Notes under the pieces: generated by a model
Database searches by the model: none
Seen by the model: only the letters and a program-made list of their open reading frames with translations
Told to the model about the DNA's origin: nothing
Assembly: GCA_902702965.1 (NCBI GenBank)
Contig: CACRXP010000033.1
Coordinates: 1,770,859 to 1,834,858, forward strand
Origin: Spirometra erinaceieuropaei
Lineage: Eukaryota > Platyhelminthes > Cestoda > Diphyllobothriidea > Diphyllobothriidae
Length of the DNA stretch: 64,000 bases
Direction: 5' to 3'
In this document: piece by piece, positions 43,590 through 55,279 of the stretch
Layout: each line of letters begins with the position of its first letter
How positions within the stretch are numbered: the stretch's first letter is position 1
Program-made: the position numbers and the translations under genes

Positions 43590-44790
43590 TTGTATTGCTT
43601 TTTCGACATAAAACCTCAGGCAACCCTTCGTCGAAATCGGAAAGATACTAAACTTCATCTGAACCCCATTGTTCATATGAAGAAAACTGATCTAGGGGCG
43701 CTTGATGATTTTAACAATTTTATGTCTCGTTACGGATCAATTGTTTCTGTTCTTGGTGCCCTTCTTGACGGAAAGTTGCCAACGCTTACGCCTCAGTAGT
43801 GTGAGAAGGTCATGCCTCTCATTAACCTGGTTGCTACTGAGACCGAAGACAGGCACAAACAAAGTTTTAATTTTATATTAAAAGACGTTTCTAAGAGTAG
43901 ACAGCCGATAGATGTCGCTTTTCATTTCCTTTATTCATGCGGCTTCTATTTTAGGGTCGCTGAAGCTGAAAGGCTTTTATCTAGGAGCAAGAATCCACCA
44001 ATTCATGTCAAACTCTTTTCGTCGATAGAAGTGGATTTTATTTCCTCCCATTTGGAGCGCTCGACTCAATTTCTCAGGGGAAATAAACTTTTTATTAGTC
44101 GAGATCAAACTCCACTGCAACGAAGAGGTTCTCCCCCATCAACAAACGTAAAGCCGCACCCGAATTCTAATCATATGCCTTTTACCTCTAAAGCAGTTTC
44201 TCCATCTAAAGTCGACCAAATCTCCCCACTATCTACAGCGGCCCCAGTTCCATCTAGCTCATCGACTCATCATATTATCACAGAGACAGTTAAAACCAGC
44301 CTCTTTAAAACCCCCACAGGAAGCAAGAATTGTGCAAATGCGGCTCCCAAATTTACAAGGGAGCTTGATCTTAACAGTAAAGATGAGCCAGTCCTTGAAG
44401 CACAACCGACTCCCAAAACTTTCATCGAATCCATCCCGTTCCCACGCCTGGCCACTTAAGTTTGACCTCGTGGTTAGGTCCAATAAGCTAGATGATAGTT
44501 CAGGGAGATCCTATAGCGGCCTACCCTCACCCACTAGTCCCTACTTTCCTTCTGGGCTCCCTCTTCCACACGTTCGTCCATTATATAACTACCAACAAGT
44601 CTGTCCATGTTCTAACTCCCCTAGCATTCCAATGTTTGAAAAGTATATCCCCACATCCTTTAGTTCTCATACTCAGCTTTGTCTTGTGGATTCCCGTACG
44701 TCAATAACTCTAGACTAACTGGTACTTATTCTCCAAGTGTCATTTATTCACAGCTTACGTATCCGCCTCCAATTTTTTTTAAATACCGTC
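43590..44790 (+). pseudogene. LINE-B copy 3 ORF1
   Basis: Frame pieces at 43590-43799, 43812-44459 and 44332-44718 cover the whole ORF1. The conserved domain comes first: DLGALDDFNNFMSRYGSIVS, TETEDRHKQSFNFILKDVS, FLYSCGFYFRVAEAERLLSR, VKLFSSIEVDFIS and a basic end DQTPLQRRG. The Ser/Pro-rich tail with YNYQQVCPCSNSPSIPMFE follows. An in-frame stop separates the first two pieces and a frameshift near 44460 the last. The presumed role is RNA binding in the retrotransposition complex. Confidence 0.75.
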
Positions 44791-45639
44791 GAAAATAGCA
44801 TTACCGTTCGAAACACATTAGATATTATATTATTGAATGTCAGGTCAGTTATAAACAAGATCGCCCAAATCAGAGCCATTGCTCTGGAAATGACGCCTGA
44901 TATTATATGTGTAACAGAATCTTGGACCCATTCTCTAATTCCTGACTCTGCCCCTCTCATAGATGGCTTCGATTTTTACCGCCAAGACCGAACGACTAGG
45001 AGTTGGGGTGGTTGTCTTCTCTATATAAGATCCTACCTAAAACACTCTCTCTATTATTTGGATGTTTCCTCATTCACGGGAAACTTCTGCTTTGCATCTG
45101 TTATTCTCTCACCGCAAAGAAAGGCAATTATTGGCTGTATCTACAATCCCCCAAATTATTTAGCCAGTGATGATTCTCAACTCTGTGAAATCTTTAAATT
45201 AATTTCGGAAGTCTCTTTCGATGTTAAAATAGTAACTGGGGATTTTAATCTTCTTGAAATAGACGGGGTTGCCAATAGCTGTCCACCCAGATTCCAGCCC
45301 TTTCAAGATATTATCAATTTTTCTAATTGGTCCCAACTGGTGCGCTCTCCAAAAAGAGATAGTCACATTTTAGATCTAATCTTTATCAATGACATTGCTC
45401 CTCTTTCTGTTGCTTTAAAAAAGGACCTCTTTGACAGTGACCACGTATTAATTTATTGTTGCTTACCGCTTGCCTTTTCAAAAAAGTCCAGCGGCCTTCG
45501 GACTTACATGAGCGACGACTGCGTAGATAACGTCTTAATAAATAACTATATTAGATCTTTGGATTTGTGTGGTTCCTCTCCTGTAGCGATGCAATCATTC
45601 TTCGTGATGTCATGTCCAATGTTTCCAAGGACATTCTAG
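44791..45639 (+). pseudogene. LINE-B copy 3 endonuclease
   Basis: A long open frame with LLNVRSVINK, CVTESW, RQDRTTRSWGGCLLY (one Gly of the RGGG loop region changed to Trp), IIGCIYNPPN, VTGDFNLLEIDG, SPKRDSHILDLIF and DSDHVLIY. Most of the active-site residues expected for APE-type enzymes are kept. The frame shifts near 45570, after SLDLCG, into the next piece, LSCSDAIILRDVMSNVSKDI (45567-45752), which decays further by 45753-46070. Confidence 0.8.
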
Positions 45640-46083
45640 AGTTTGTGCCGCGTAGATATCTCAAGCCTAATTCTTCAGATTCTCTTGTTCCTCATTTTCT
45701 TCAGAACAGACTAAAAAACGTTGAGGCGACAGCCTCGTTACCCATCCACTAGTTCCTTATCAGTTTATCGTAGAATCACAGAGATTTTTGAGATGGCCTC
45801 AAGGATGCGCCAACCGCGCGATTGGCAAAGATAATCAATTGCTCTCAGTGGTTCGAACCCTGGCAAATCCGTCGCTAACATCTTCCGTCATCGGTCATCC
45901 TCTAAGCGTGGTCATGAACTTCCATCCCTGCTAAATGATAACAAAGTCTTCCTCACCGATGACACTGACAAGACGGAGTTGTTCATGCTTTCTTTGCAAA
46001 ACACCTTGCTACCGAGTCCGATCCGGTCCCTTTCTTTCGATCTTATTCAGATAGGACACTGAGTACAATTGATGTCTCCTCAC

Positions 46084-46574
46084 TGCTCGGCTGAGCTCGA
46101 AGCGTGCTGTGGCCGATCACATCTCGGTTCCTCTCGTCTGGCCTCTTTGATGCGGCGTATCAATCCGGCCCAGACGATGTCAATTGTGAATCCCGTATAC
46201 AATGCCATTTGCAAGCCAGTCCTGTCTGACCGACATTCGTACCCATCAAGGCTGACATTTATTGCTACCCTGACGATGACCGACAACATCCCGTTCTATA
46301 CCGCCATCTACAGGCCAGTCCTGCTCGCTTTTTCTGTTATTATTTTTATGGAGGGGTTTTTTTCTCCTGTAAAATTAATCCAATCATTGTTAACTTTTTG
46401 TAAGGGGATTTCTTTCACCCCTCAATCATCATGTTTCTCAATGGACTTCTAATTCAGAAACTATGAATTGCATTTTGTAAAGTTTCGGCCTACCTCGTCT
46501 AAAACTCACATGTTAATTTATTTTAACTTGCTTTGATTGGACCCCGACGGGTCTGTAATAAAAATTATCTATCA
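46084..46574 (+). mobile_element. LINE-B 3' fragment inserted inside LINE-B copy 3
   Basis: Begins CTGCTCGGCTGAGCTCGAAG and ends in ATTATCTATC, matching 48363-48885 of the host copy's own 3' UTR. It splits the codon series VSSDLIKKHISR: GTCTCCTCA lies before it and AGATCTCATTAAG after it. A 3-bp TCA may be the target duplication. Confidence 0.85.
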
Positions 46575-48154
46575 GATCTCATTAAGAAACACATAAGTCG
46601 TTCGAGAATCTCACATTGCTCAGGAACGGACGAAATTCCGAATTCGATTATTAAACCAGCGTTCGACCTTCCCATATTGCTTAGTCATTCATTCTCGGTT
46701 TATACATCAAAAGGATTCTTTCCTGAAACATGGAAAACGTGCATTATCGTTCCCGTCTTATGTCTGGATGTCGGTCCGATCTTAATAACTATCGGGGCGT
46801 GCACGAAACGCTGTCTCTACCAAAGCTTCTTGAAAGGATTATTTTCAATGAAATTCTTGACTTCTGTCTAGCTAATCGGCTTCTGAGCTCTAGTCAGCAT
46901 GGATTTTTACCTAAACGATCCTGCGAAACATGTCACTTGGCTTTATTAATCTAATCACTTCTCTTCGTAATGAGCGGCAGTAAGTGGTAGTTAGTTACTT
47001 TGATCTTAGCAAAGCCTTTGACAAGGTGCCCCATAGACGTCTTTTAGTAAAATTGGAAGCTCTCGGAATCCGGCCATCTCTACTCGACTTCATCAGGTCC
47101 TATCTGTCCAACCGATATCAGAAATTCATGGTCGGTAATAACTCCTCCACACCTCACTCGATCACGTGTGGCGTATTTCAAGGGACGGCTCTGGGTCCGC
47201 TACTCTTCCTTCTGTACATCAATGATATTTCGGCTGAACTCGGAAATTCGCAAACGTTTACTTATGCCGATGACATCAAGTGTGTTTACTCATACTCTAA
47301 GGACACCGCAAATGTTTGTGTTGGAATAATTGATGCCGATTTACTACGCTTAAGCAGATGGGGTTCGACATGGCAGATGGTGTTTTCATCATCCAAGTGT
47401 AGTTTCATGTCTTTTGGTCATGCCAAACATCCTGGTTCCATAATTTTTTCAGAATAACCCACTCTCAGAATGCCTCACCATAAAGGGCCTAGGTCTAAGT
47501 TATACAAATAAACTTGCTTTATCACCTCATGCAGAGAGAATCTCTGCCAAAGCCGCGCAGGTGTGTGGATTCATATCGCATAATTTTTTCATTCCGGAAA
47601 TGAAGCTAAGACTTTATTAAATGTTTCTTCTTCCAGTCATCGAATACTGCTGTCCATTCTTCGCTTTAATGAACGCCCGTGACCGCTATAAGGTCGTAAA
47701 TTTTCATAGGGTTTTCACCTGGAAACTGTTCTCTCAAGCCTTGCCCGGTATTTCTTATACTCAGAGATGGCAGCTGGCTTACATTAAGTTTTTGTGGGTT
47801 ATAAGACTCGAAACTGGCCTTTGTTTCCTTTTTCGCATCAACTCTAGCTCAAGTCCTCCGCTCATTGACACTCTTACTCCGAGAGATTGGTCTTATGCCA
47901 CGCGCACCTCCTGCGTGGTGATTCCGCCGCCTCTTTGTACTACATATTAGTTTCCCCTCTTCTTTGCTTCCAAATATTCCTTCCTTTGGAATAATCTACC
48001 GCTTGAAATTAGAGTATCGCCTAAGTTACTGGTATTCAAGTCGAAATTACGCAACCATCTTACACCGGAAAGCATAAAGGCACTGTTAACGGTCTCATTC
48101 CCGAACACTCAGCTTCTTGACTTCGAGAATGGTTCTCCTGGGATTAAGTGGTAG
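46575..48154 (+). pseudogene. LINE-B copy 3 reverse transcriptase
   Basis: After the insertion the frames give DLIKKHISRSRISHCSGTDE, FSVYTSKGFFPETWKT, SQHGFLPKRSCETCHLAL, motif A (SYFDLSKAFDKVPHRRLL), motif B (CGVFQGTALGPLLFLLYIND), motif C TYADDIK near 47265, RLSRWGSTWQMVFSSSKCS, the thumb (LSYTNKLALSPHAERI), INSSSSPPLIDTLTPRDW and the C-terminus. The catalytic YADD is present, which shows what copy 2 lost at 18422. Several frameshifts and stops disable it. Confidence 0.85.
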
Positions 48155-48890
48155 ATCAAGTGGTAACCCTCTATTATATCATTAGAAACCCCTGTTTCAA
48201 TAGGTTTTTAAATCCACTGCTATCACTCCTCCCCCATAGCGACAATTTTCGAGGTTTTTGATGTCATCTCCCGCATTCTGACCTGATGCGGTCTGTCGAC
48301 GCCCCCGGCGGAACCCTCAGTATTCGCCGTCTACTAGTAGTTTGGTCGTACCTCCCTTCCCCACTGCTCAGCTGAGCTCGAAGCGTGCTGTGGTCGATCG
48401 CATCTGGATTCCTCTCCTATGGCCTCTTGAACGCGAATAGTCTCATGCGGCGTATCAATCCGGCCCAGACGATGTCAATTGTGAATCCCGTATAAAATAC
48501 CACATATAGGCCAGTCCTGTCTGACCCACATAAGTACCCCTCAATGTTGACATTTATTGCTATCCTGACGATGACCGACAACACTCCGTTATATACCGCC
48601 ACCTACAGGCCAGTCTTGTTCGCTTTTTCTGTTATTATTTTTATTGAAACATTTTTTTCTCCTGCAAAATTAATCGAATCATTTTTAACTTTTTGTATAG
48701 AGATTTTTTTCACCCCTCAATCATCATGTTTCTCAATGGACTTCTAATTCAGAAACTATGAATTGCATTTTGTAAAGATTCGGCCTACCTCGTCTAAAAC
48801 TCGCATGTTAATTTATTTTTACTTGCTTTGATGGGACTCCGACGGGTCTTTAATAAAAATTATCTATCCATCTATCTATCTAACTTATAA
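48155..48890 (+). other. LINE-B 3' UTR
   Basis: Holds one copy of the unit that is tandemly repeated in LINE-B2 (CGTCTACTAGTAGTTTGGTC near 48330), the CTGCTCAGCTGAGCTCGAAG block, GATGACCGACAACA, GGGACTCCGACGGGTCTTT and the TATC-repeat tail. Confidence 0.8.
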
Positions 48891-50919
48891 CTCCTTGTTC
48901 TTTACTGAAAACGAGATATAAACTGTGAGGTCTTTGTCATTCTCCCAGTCTTGTTTTCAATTTTATGTGTTTACGTAATCAGAAACTAGGTGTATGTATT
49001 TTAGGATATTTAAGCAACAATACAGAAAAGTTCATCTGCACAGGAAGGTTTTGTGGTTAAATTGGGTAAATGCGCTCTCACTTCCGTTGTGTTTGTGAAC
49101 TCAAAGAAGTTTGTAGATACAAAACAGGAATCCCGGTCGAGCATTACACGAAAGTTTTAGATTAGGTCGCCTCGTTGCCGTCTGTGAATCAAAGGAAGAT
49201 TATCGTGGTTAGATGTTAATATTTCATAGATTAGCGAGCCCCGCACAATTTTAAGCTTGACTGCACGCCTGTCAATTCTGTAACTTTCGTCCCGCTGCCT
49301 CAAGATGCCAAGTAATGCAATGGGTATCGTAGATGCCATTAGGAGATCGGCCATTAATTTTAATCAAGAGATTATCAGTCGAGCGTTTGGAAATTCTGTT
49401 CGCTCAAAGCAAGAATACTGTGTTCAGTTTTAACATCCCTTAACGTACCAAGCTAAAACCCATTTGGAGACGTTTTGACGAAGAAGGAATAAACTAGCAA
49501 TGCATAAAAATTTGATGCTAGCCAATACGACTAGAAGGGCTGTGTAATTTTATTTTCTCATAAGATCTGTGTAGAGGGAATGTCGTCATGGCTTATAGAA
49601 TCTTCAGTGGGAAATACTGCACAGTCCATTCGGGTAACCTCATTAAGGTGGTAGGAGCAACCATTCTTCGAGGTCACAAATTGAAGATGGACTATGCCGG
49701 CGTAATGTACGAGTCAGCCGCTTCTCAAACAGAGCGATTAATGGATGGTACAAACTGCCAAAATTGGCTAGCTTAGCAGAAAGCATTGAAAAATTTAAAA
49801 GGAGACTTTAAAAATCTATAATACGTGATATAACATTTACCGGCTAGCAATGACTGAAATATTTGTTTTGTATGTGTGTGTGCGTTTTTCATTCGTTTAG
49901 ATGTTAGAAAGGTTTTCTAAGGCTGCGTTTATATTCCGCATTTACAGTAATTTATATTGACTTGCGTACACCTTGTGGCCAACGCCCAAACGCATGTGTG
50001 CTGCTTTCGCTTTCTTCCCCCACGACTCGGTACGTAAGTCTCTGTATGCCGTTTAAGATTGCCTATACAAAGGCCTCCCTCAGATATGTTTAATAGCATC
50101 TGAATTGATGAACACAAGCCAGCCTATCTGGAATCCCCTTCGTTCTCTTTTTTCCACCAGATTTTTTGTAGTAGTAGTGGTAGTGACAGTCGTGTTGACT
50201 GTTAATTTATAGTCACGGCCAAAATGTGAAACAGTGCGGGTCGGGCTAAGTGTATAAAAACTCCCGAGAAATTATGTATAGGTTGAAACGTTTTTGGATA
50301 TTTTAGATGGTCCAGGATGAAAAAACTACAGCTCAGGAAATGGCATCGGTTCAGAAGGAGAATAGCCAACAGTGCTCCGACTGTTTCAGTCACTACACCT
50401 ATTCATAGAATTGAGACACGTGCGACAAACAGGTAACATGGGAGAACAGTTACTTGCTGTCTGATGAAGACATGATTGTAGTGTTGTTGGCGGGAGAGCC
50501 AGAGTCAATTTGCCCGAGACGTGAACGGCCTGAGGGATCGCAGACCACTAACTCCATCAATACGGGAAATTAACTTGCGAACCTTTGCTGCTGGGAAGGT
50601 TCTCGAGACAACTTGATAAAGGCGTTTTCTTAGGAGTTCACTCGCAGCGTCTTCTTGGAAAGGAACTTCGAGGAACAAAGTTTTCCCATTTGGCGGTCAA
50701 TGTGGTGGGTTTTGCGGATCGTTCAGCAACTTTCTTTGTAATGAACCTGTTAGAATACCATTTTCATGAAGCAAGCCCTGCGGTTTTTTCTTAATTCGGA
50801 AAATGAGTAATACATTAAAAAAGGAGGCGTGCACCGGGAGAGGTGTAGTTGAGATCTGACATTAACATTGATAAGTACTATATATGTGGTAAGTATTCAG
50901 AATCTTTCCGTTTGAGCGT
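48891..50919. other. AT-rich stretch, nothing recognised
   Basis: Frames at 49157-49354 (minus), 49588-49776 (plus) and 50585-50794 (plus) have no splice borders or motifs that I can support. Confidence 0.4.
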
Positions 50920-52330
50920 AAATAATTCCAGATGATAATTTTATTTGGAGAAAAGAACTGATGATACTTAGCAGTACGTGCAAGATTAAGAACTGAGGTG
51001 TCCCGCGCTTACCATTGCATTTAGAGTGGTCAGAATGCTTCAAAGTAGTAGGTGGACTAAAAGTAGGAATGTCTAACAACACAGACAGTAATCGTTGAAG
51101 TGACAACGGTTCAAGACTTCTATACCCACAGCATTATTGGTACGTAAAATTTCGGCGTTCATTGGTTAAAACTCCTTTGCCAAAAATGTTTGGATGATTC
51201 TATTTTCCTAAGCTCAGAAAGACGCAGGAGGCTAAGTAAAAACCAGCAGTAATTAAGGGCACGACTAACGTGCATTTTGTAAATGCGCATTCTGAAATCA
51301 CTAATTTCAAATTTTCGGAGGGCAAGTTCGGCCGTTCAGTGTGCTATGATGAAAATCCGAGCACAGTATTTTGAAGGATTAAGACTCTTGAAGCATGATA
51401 CACCCTGCCCCTCGATAACTTCAGGCGCATTTATGTCGTTAACGTCGATTCATATCTGAGGTTAGTGGTCGTCGCCAACCACCATAACTGAGCATGTATG
51501 CCACGAAAGAGAAAGGCGCCATGCGCAGTGCCACCGGGAAAAGGCGCGCAGGTCGCTCTTTAGGAGTTCGAGCATAATGTCGCGAGCCGCCAGCTTATGT
51601 CGATATGCAAATTTCAAATAATCGGCATGCAATTATAAACTAAGCCTGGTGCACCACTGAGCAAAAGATAAAATTCGAGAGGGCAAAATGTACGACGTTA
51701 AATGAATCCAGTACTCACACATGTGGGTCTGGAGATATACTTGGAAATCCTACTCAGATGTGTTCGAGCAATAGCGTAAGAAAATGTCAAATTCAGAAGT
51801 TTAAAGTCTATTACGAAGGAGGACATTCTCAATAGAAGGAGAGCACGATCAAAACGAGCAAAAGCCTTAGTGAAGACGAAATAGACTGTGCAAAGGGCAA
51901 AAATACTATCCTAAATTGTAAAACATGATCGAAAAATAGGGCGGGTGGGCCTTACAAGACCGAGCTTTGGAAAATCCATGCTGAGCAGCGCTAAGTATGT
52001 TATTCTCTTTTAGGTGACACATTAAATGACCTTTGATCAATGTCTCCAAGATTTCCGAAATTGCTACGAAGCTAGTTGTTTTCTGAAGGTTGTCTGATGA
52101 TGTACATCAGCCGTGCTTGCGAACAGGCAGAATGTGTGTCTTCCTCCACAAAATGGGGTTGATTTTACTTTCGATGACAGGATAAACAGTATGCGCAGGA
52201 GAGACGGAACAATTGTATGTGTCTGTTATTAAAGTGGCCTCATTGACGACGCCAAACTCTGGGTTATGAGATTGGCAGGATAAAAGATTTGTTAAATTTG
52301 CGCCTCGGAGGGTGAAGGTTATATTTTAGG
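50920..52330 (-). mobile_element. LINE-A copy 4, very old relic
   Basis: Aligns in nucleotide sequence with the RT and C-terminal region of LINE-A. Landmarks are GCAGTACGTGC near 50972, CGCATTCTGAAATC near 51285, GAGAAAGGCGCCATGCGCAG near 51510, and AAATCCATGCTGAGCAGCGC near 51975, as at 34041 and 8262. No long open frame survives, so it is much older than copies 1-3. Confidence 0.75.
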
Positions 52331-53554
52331 GAATGACGTTGACCCGCACCTGTATATTCCGAATCAGAATGGTCAAATCTTTAAGAAAGGGCTTGAACAA
52401 GAAAGCGCCATTTCACATCGCGACCACACGATCTATCGATTTCAGTACCTTTTGTATAACCACCATACACTGTCTCTCAACCTTCCCACAACGATGACCC
52501 TTACCAAGCACGACGCGCCTCATTTCGTTGTGGTTGACGCATCCACTTTCCAGACAAACTCGGAAATTTTGTAATTCAATTTTCGACAGTTTTTTCTGTA
52601 AACGTTCTTTTTGAAATATAGGAACCCTGATGTGAGAGTTGTATATGTCCGCGTACATTTTGAATGCATGCGTTCCCTTTTTCTAAAAGAGCTTTCTTTC
52701 ACAACCTTTAAGTTTAAATGTGCTAAAAGACACACAACAATCAGCTAAGAATACACTAGCGCGTGTTCAGATTTTTCAGCTGCTTGGTAGTAGGTGTACT
52801 GCCTCTGTATCTCGAAATCGTTTTTTTATTCGCATTTGTTCCCTATACGCATCTTGTAGGACGTGAATTTTTTTGACCATCAATCGTTATTAACAGGAAT
52901 TAGCTGGTGGTCTTCTGATTTACATCGTCTATACATATATAACTCCCGCACATTATAATATATATCACGACTTGGTACCGGAGAGCACTTTACTTCTAGT
53001 GAGTCTGTACAGAATCTTGCGTTTGTCATTTCCACATTTCTCTTCGTGCTCGAGCTAATCCTTTTTTGTCAAAACTGTTTTTTTTAGTTTCAATTAATTG
53101 GAACTAGAACCACTTCCTAGTTATTAACTGATTAATTAGTAATGCGAGTAATTGTTTGCGTTCTTATGTCCGCCAAGGCTGCCGAGTTTAATAACTTGAA
53201 CTTAGTGAATTATGGTAAATGAAACAGAAGCTGGTGGGACTGCATTTGCTTCCCGCAAAAACGACAGTCGTTATAACGACTTACCTAGGAAACACCATAT
53301 GCTACTCCCGGCTTTTATCTAGCGCATATTCTAGTGTAGAGATCGACTGTAAAGTGAGTGTTAACGACGAAATCTAGGAAAGGGGGAATCAGGATTATAA
53401 CGCGATTAATAAGAAGTTTAGGGATCCTCAGTACTGTCAGACAGTCCGATATGGTCAGGGGTGGGGGCAAAAAACGACAATTATAAGGTGTCCCCCTGCG
53501 CATTTTTTCGATGATTGAGCCACATCGGGGATTTACCCCGCCATATCCTCCTCT
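52331..53554. other. AT-rich, nothing recognised
   Basis: Only short frames. No repeats shared with the rest of the window. Confidence 0.4.
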
Positions 53555-53632
53555 CCAGCCCCTTCATAGCCCCTCTGCCCCCGCCATAGTTCCCTCATGA
53601 GGCAGGGCTGTGAGGGGGCCAGAGGGGGCTGG
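53555..53632. repeat. GC-rich imperfect inverted repeat
   Basis: CCAGCCCC...CCTCTGCC on the left mirrors GGCCAGAGGGGGCTGG on the right around a CCTCATGAGG centre. It stands out from its AT-rich surroundings and could fold into a hairpin. Confidence 0.6.
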
Positions 53633-54037
53633 TGATGGCAGCGAACTTACTGAAAATCGAAGATCAAGGCGTTTTATTACGTAGGGCTAAAAGCGGTGGA
53701 TTCGTCTCGCGTGACAATCCGAAAAATCAAGGAGTCATATGTTGGGTTAAGATAAGTCAGATTACTTCGCAAGCAACGCGGTGTCTGTCAAATTCCAGGA
53801 TGACTGCTGGGATGACAAACCACCAAACACCAAGACTGTCATCGCCTTAAGCAGGAGCCAGGGAGTTACGGAATGGCTGGCAACGCTCCAAATGATGTAA
53901 AGTGTTTGAAGAAAAAAACAGGATCTCCGGAACAGGCTTATTTAAATACTGACGTTGCAAAGAACTTACTCATCTCTCTATTGTCAAAGCGTAAAATGCA
54001 CTTAATCGATCATAAATTTAATTAAAAGTGGTATGCA
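53633..54037. other. Unassigned
   Basis: A 72-residue plus-strand frame at 53632-53850 has no recognised motif. Confidence 0.35.
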
Positions 54038-54118
54038 TATCTTCTTCTTCTTCTTCTTCTTCTTCTTCTTCTTCTTCTTCTTCTTCTTCTTCTCCTTTTT
54101 CTTCTTCGTCTTCTTCTT

Positions 54119-54149
<31 letters not shown>

Positions 54150-54205
54150 TCTTCTTCTTCATCTTCTTCTTCTTCTTCTTCTTCATCATCATCTTCTTCT
54201 TCCTT
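54038..54205. repeat. (CTT)n microsatellite
   Basis: About 165 bp of CTT/TTC repeats with scattered CTC, GTC, ATC and CAT interruptions. Translated frames over it (poly-Phe or poly-Ser) are artefacts. Confidence 0.95.
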
Positions 54206-54499
54206 AAATAATCAACCCGGATCTCTCAGATTTGCTTATCAGATGTATAGCGTTTTCTGCGTTTTGGAGGCCTTAATTTGGCGACGAAATTCTGCTCTCA
54301 AGGAATTATTTTTTGATTCGATTAGTGAACTGTGCGGACCAGTCTGTATACGTGTTTTACGGGCACGACTCATGTATTGTCCGGCAGCCACGTGAACCTG
54401 TACCTGTTGGCGTAAAAACAAGTTAGTCAGACAGATCCTTAGTGGTGAAGATGGCTGGCTGATACGCTTTTGCAGTCGTCATTGGTGCGACATTGACTC

Positions 54500-54850
54500 C
54501 GAAAAGTAAAGCAAACTGCATGACGACCAAACCCTATTTAAGCAGAATGCAAATATCACTGTCTTCCTAAGAAACGAGAAATCCTACCTACTCAAGCAGA
54601 TAAGCCAGCGCAGCAAGTAACGGAAACCTTCCTGACAGGGCTGGGTTGGGCAAGGTGCATTTTAGGCGGCCGATCGATTTTCGTTGAATGTGGTCCATTT
54701 GTTGGCCAAAACGTGGCCTTTCTGCCTCCGTTCACTCGGGCATCAATGGTCCGATGGTAGATCGTCAACGATGCCTTCAGTTAAGACGCTTACGTGTTGC
54801 CAATCCCGATTTGTAACAGTAGCCAGCCGTAACCACAACTCTTAATATAA
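54500..54850. repeat. Dispersed duplicate of 60250-60510
   Basis: Shares CTTCCTGACAGGG, a GGTTGGG/GGTTGTT segment, TTTTCGTTG/TTTTCATTG, GATGGTAGATCGT/GATGATAGGTCGT and GTTGCCAATCC/GTTGCCAGTCC with the stretch just upstream of the apolipoprotein-L-like exon. It suggests that the local duplication history is larger than the exon tandem alone. Confidence 0.6.
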
Positions 54851-55279
54851 GCTGCAAGGCAAACCATAATTACAAGCCGTAGTCCGAACTCCCTTCCTGG
54901 AAACTCAATCCAATAACACTATTATTTCCAAAGTCTAAGCGAGGCAGCAGCCGAGGGAAGATAGCGTTGCAGCGAAGTGGCTGGTTGACCAACTACTTAA
55001 CGCACAACATCTGACTGTCCATACACGTTCGTTAAGTAGTTGGAGTCATCAAACCACAAAATAACTGCCACCACGGAATGCGCCAATAACTGCTCTCGGA
55101 GTCTCAGACAATGCGACAGATGATCATTTACTCGAACTGATTGAGTAGCGTCGGCGGAAATGCCTGTTGATATGTGAGGTCAGGTGTAAGGATTGAGGTC
55201 GAACGAGCCTACAGAGTACTGCTAGGCGTAGTGAATCAGGTTTTTGTCGTCTAAGCGACGACTTCAGAAAGTATTCGTA

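Larger units (their letters stand above)
43590..48890 (+). mobile_element. LINE-B copy 3, longest copy, interrupted by a LINE-B 3' fragment
   Basis: The only plus-strand large LINE. It has ORF1 (43590-44790), endonuclease (about 44790-45639), linker, a 3'-end fragment of the same family inserted at 46084-46574, RT (46575-48154), and a 3' UTR of about 730 bp ending in (ATCT)n at 48890. It shows the full architecture of the family but has many frameshifts. Since the 3' UTR contains the sequences found alone at 13175, 24755 and 46084, those are 5'-truncated copies and not an independent SINE. Confidence 0.88.

Noticed and set aside
54033..54395. 120-residue frame with poly-Phe and poly-Ser
   Set aside because: Produced by the (CTT)n microsatellite; the remainder has no recognisable domain.
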